Assembly (NCBI RefSeq): GCF_035953295.1
Contig: NZ_CP108370.1
Span: 5,565,001-5,629,000, forward strand
Length of the DNA: 64,000 nt
Source: Streptomyces sp. NBC_01335
GTDB taxonomy: Bacteria; Actinomycetota; Actinomycetes; Streptomycetales; Streptomycetaceae
Reading direction: 5' to 3'
The position numbers and the translations under genes are program-made. Within the stretch, counting starts at the first letter, position 1, and every line of letters starts with the position of its first letter. The notes under the pieces were generated by a model. It was not told the origin of the DNA. It worked only from the letters and a program-made list of their open reading frames with translations, and searched no databases. Below are positions 63,147 to 64,000 of this stretch, in pieces.

Positions 63147-63282
63147 GCCGTGTCCGAGGGGAGGCTCCGCCCCAGGTCACGGAGTTGTCGGAGTGTTGGG
63201 CGGACGGACGCCGGTGCGACATCCGCCCGCCCCGGTGGCCTCCCTAACGTGCGTGCATCCACTCCTCCCGCTTGGAGCACGC

Positions 63283-64000
63283 ATGCACACCTCCCCCGAC
63301 GACCGCCGCGACGACGCCCCCGAACGGAGCCTCCCGGCGGCTGCGGCCACGCACTCGGCCGACTGCGGCTGTCCGCGCACCGCCGACCTCGACGGCGAGG
63401 GGCTCGCGGCCAGAAGCCGGCGCACCTTCCTGCGCGGCGCCGGTGTGCTCGGCGCGGGGGCCGCCGCGACCGGGCTGCTGGGCACGGCGCCGGCCTTCGC
63501 CTCGGGCAAGGACGCCTCCGACGCGCATGACGAGGGGAAGAAGACCGGCCGCGGCAAGCGCGGCACGTGGAGCCCGGACCCGGAGAACCCGCGGTTCACC
63601 TTCGTCGTGATGCCCGACACGCAGTACATGTTCGACATCGACCGGATCCACCCCGCCCCGATGGAGGCGTCCTTCCGCTACGTGCTCGACCCGGCCGGGC
63701 GGGCCGGCGGCAACGACGAGAACATCGTCTTCCTCGCCCACCTCGGTGACGTGACCAACAACGGTCACGCCGAGGAGTACGCCGCGGTGACCAAGGTGTT
63801 CGACATGCTCGACGACGCGGGCGCCGCGTACGGCGTGCTGGCGGGCAACCACGACGTGGGCGGCGACGACCAGCGCGGCCGGACGCCGTACCTGGACACC
63901 TTCGGCCCGGCGCGCGCCAGGAAGTCGCCCGCCCACCACTCCGCCAGCCCCGACGGCTACAACACCAGCCACATCTTCCGTGCGGGCGGCCGCAGTTGGA
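63283..64000 (+). CDS. Tat-exported metallophosphoesterase, 5' part
   Basis: 239 complete codons are present, and the gene runs off the window. It starts at the ATG of MHTSPDDRRDD, with GGAG upstream. A twin-arginine signal lies at ~46-76 (RSRRTFLRGAGVLGAGAAAT). The calcineurin-like metal motifs follow: VVMPDTQY, LAHLGDVTNNG and LAGNHDVGG. It is therefore an exported, folded phosphoesterase. The remaining ligands lie beyond the window. Confidence 0.9.
   Translation, partial: MHTSPDDRRDDAPERSLPAAAATHSADCGCPRTADLDGEGLAARSRRTFLRGAGVLGAGAAATGLLGTAPAFASGKDASDAHDEGKKTGRGKRGTWSPDPENPRFTFVVMPDTQYMFDIDRIHPAPMEASFRYVLDPAGRAGGNDENIVFLAHLGDVTNNGHAEEYAAVTKVFDMLDDAGAAYGVLAGNHDVGGDDQRGRTPYLDTFGPARARKSPAHHSASPDGYNTSHIFRAGGRSW

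Overview
The window is high-GC actinobacterial DNA with Streptomyces-type gene content: GTG starts, very GC-rich third codon positions, XRE/DUF397 pairs, a GlgE glycogen pathway, Tat-exported and lipobox proteins, and a lone class I terpene synthase. I read it as chromosomal Streptomyces or a close relative. This is inferred from gene content; no search was run.

Layout. 1-1236 is the 3' end of an rRNA operon (23S end, 5S, terminator). 1343-4574 holds small regulators and enzymes: a GlxA-type regulator divergent from a DJ-1/PfpI protein, a DUF2000 protein and an AraC regulator. 4585-15978 is the alpha-glucan block. On the minus strand glgE-treS-mak-glgB converts trehalose to maltose, maltose 1-phosphate, linear glucan and branched glucan. 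Glycogen phosphorylase (glgP) is divergent from it. The debranching enzyme glgX lies apart at 44952-47240. A secreted M4 protease follows glgP.

18851-24993 is the most interesting block. Five genes are joined by four 4-base start/stop overlaps: a UDP-HexNAc 6-dehydrogenase-like enzyme with a collagen-like tail, a hyaluronan/chitin-synthase-like GT2, a 64-aa one-helix membrane protein, an anchored CE4 deacetylase, and a Tat-exported beta-sandwich protein. The layout recalls ica/pga polysaccharide operons but adds a uronic-acid-forming step.

25001-40097 is accessory and eroded. It has a SAHH-like gene and a frameshifted NUDIX gene, repeats and coding relics, an XRE/DUF397 locus broken by an IS256-family element that carries a coupled second ORF, two paralogous metal-motif genes (one frameshifted), a complete arsenic operon (arsI divergent from arsR-acr3-arsC), an orphan Imm32-like gene, and an IS982-type transposase remnant cut off at a 166-bp MITE-like hairpin.

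40129-64000 returns to ordinary chromosome: a heterodimeric ABC exporter, DUF6461 protein, glgX, two L,D-transpeptidase lipoproteins, a hydrolase, enoyl-CoA hydratase, an anti-sigma-type ATPase, an EF-hand protein, carboxylesterase, formylglycine-generating enzyme, a PGRP-type amidase, terpene synthase, a SpoIIE-like protein that has lost its phosphatase aspartates, and the start of a Tat-exported metallophosphoesterase. Perfect long hairpins close several gene ends, notably 4527-4556, 16022-16064 and 56530-56574.
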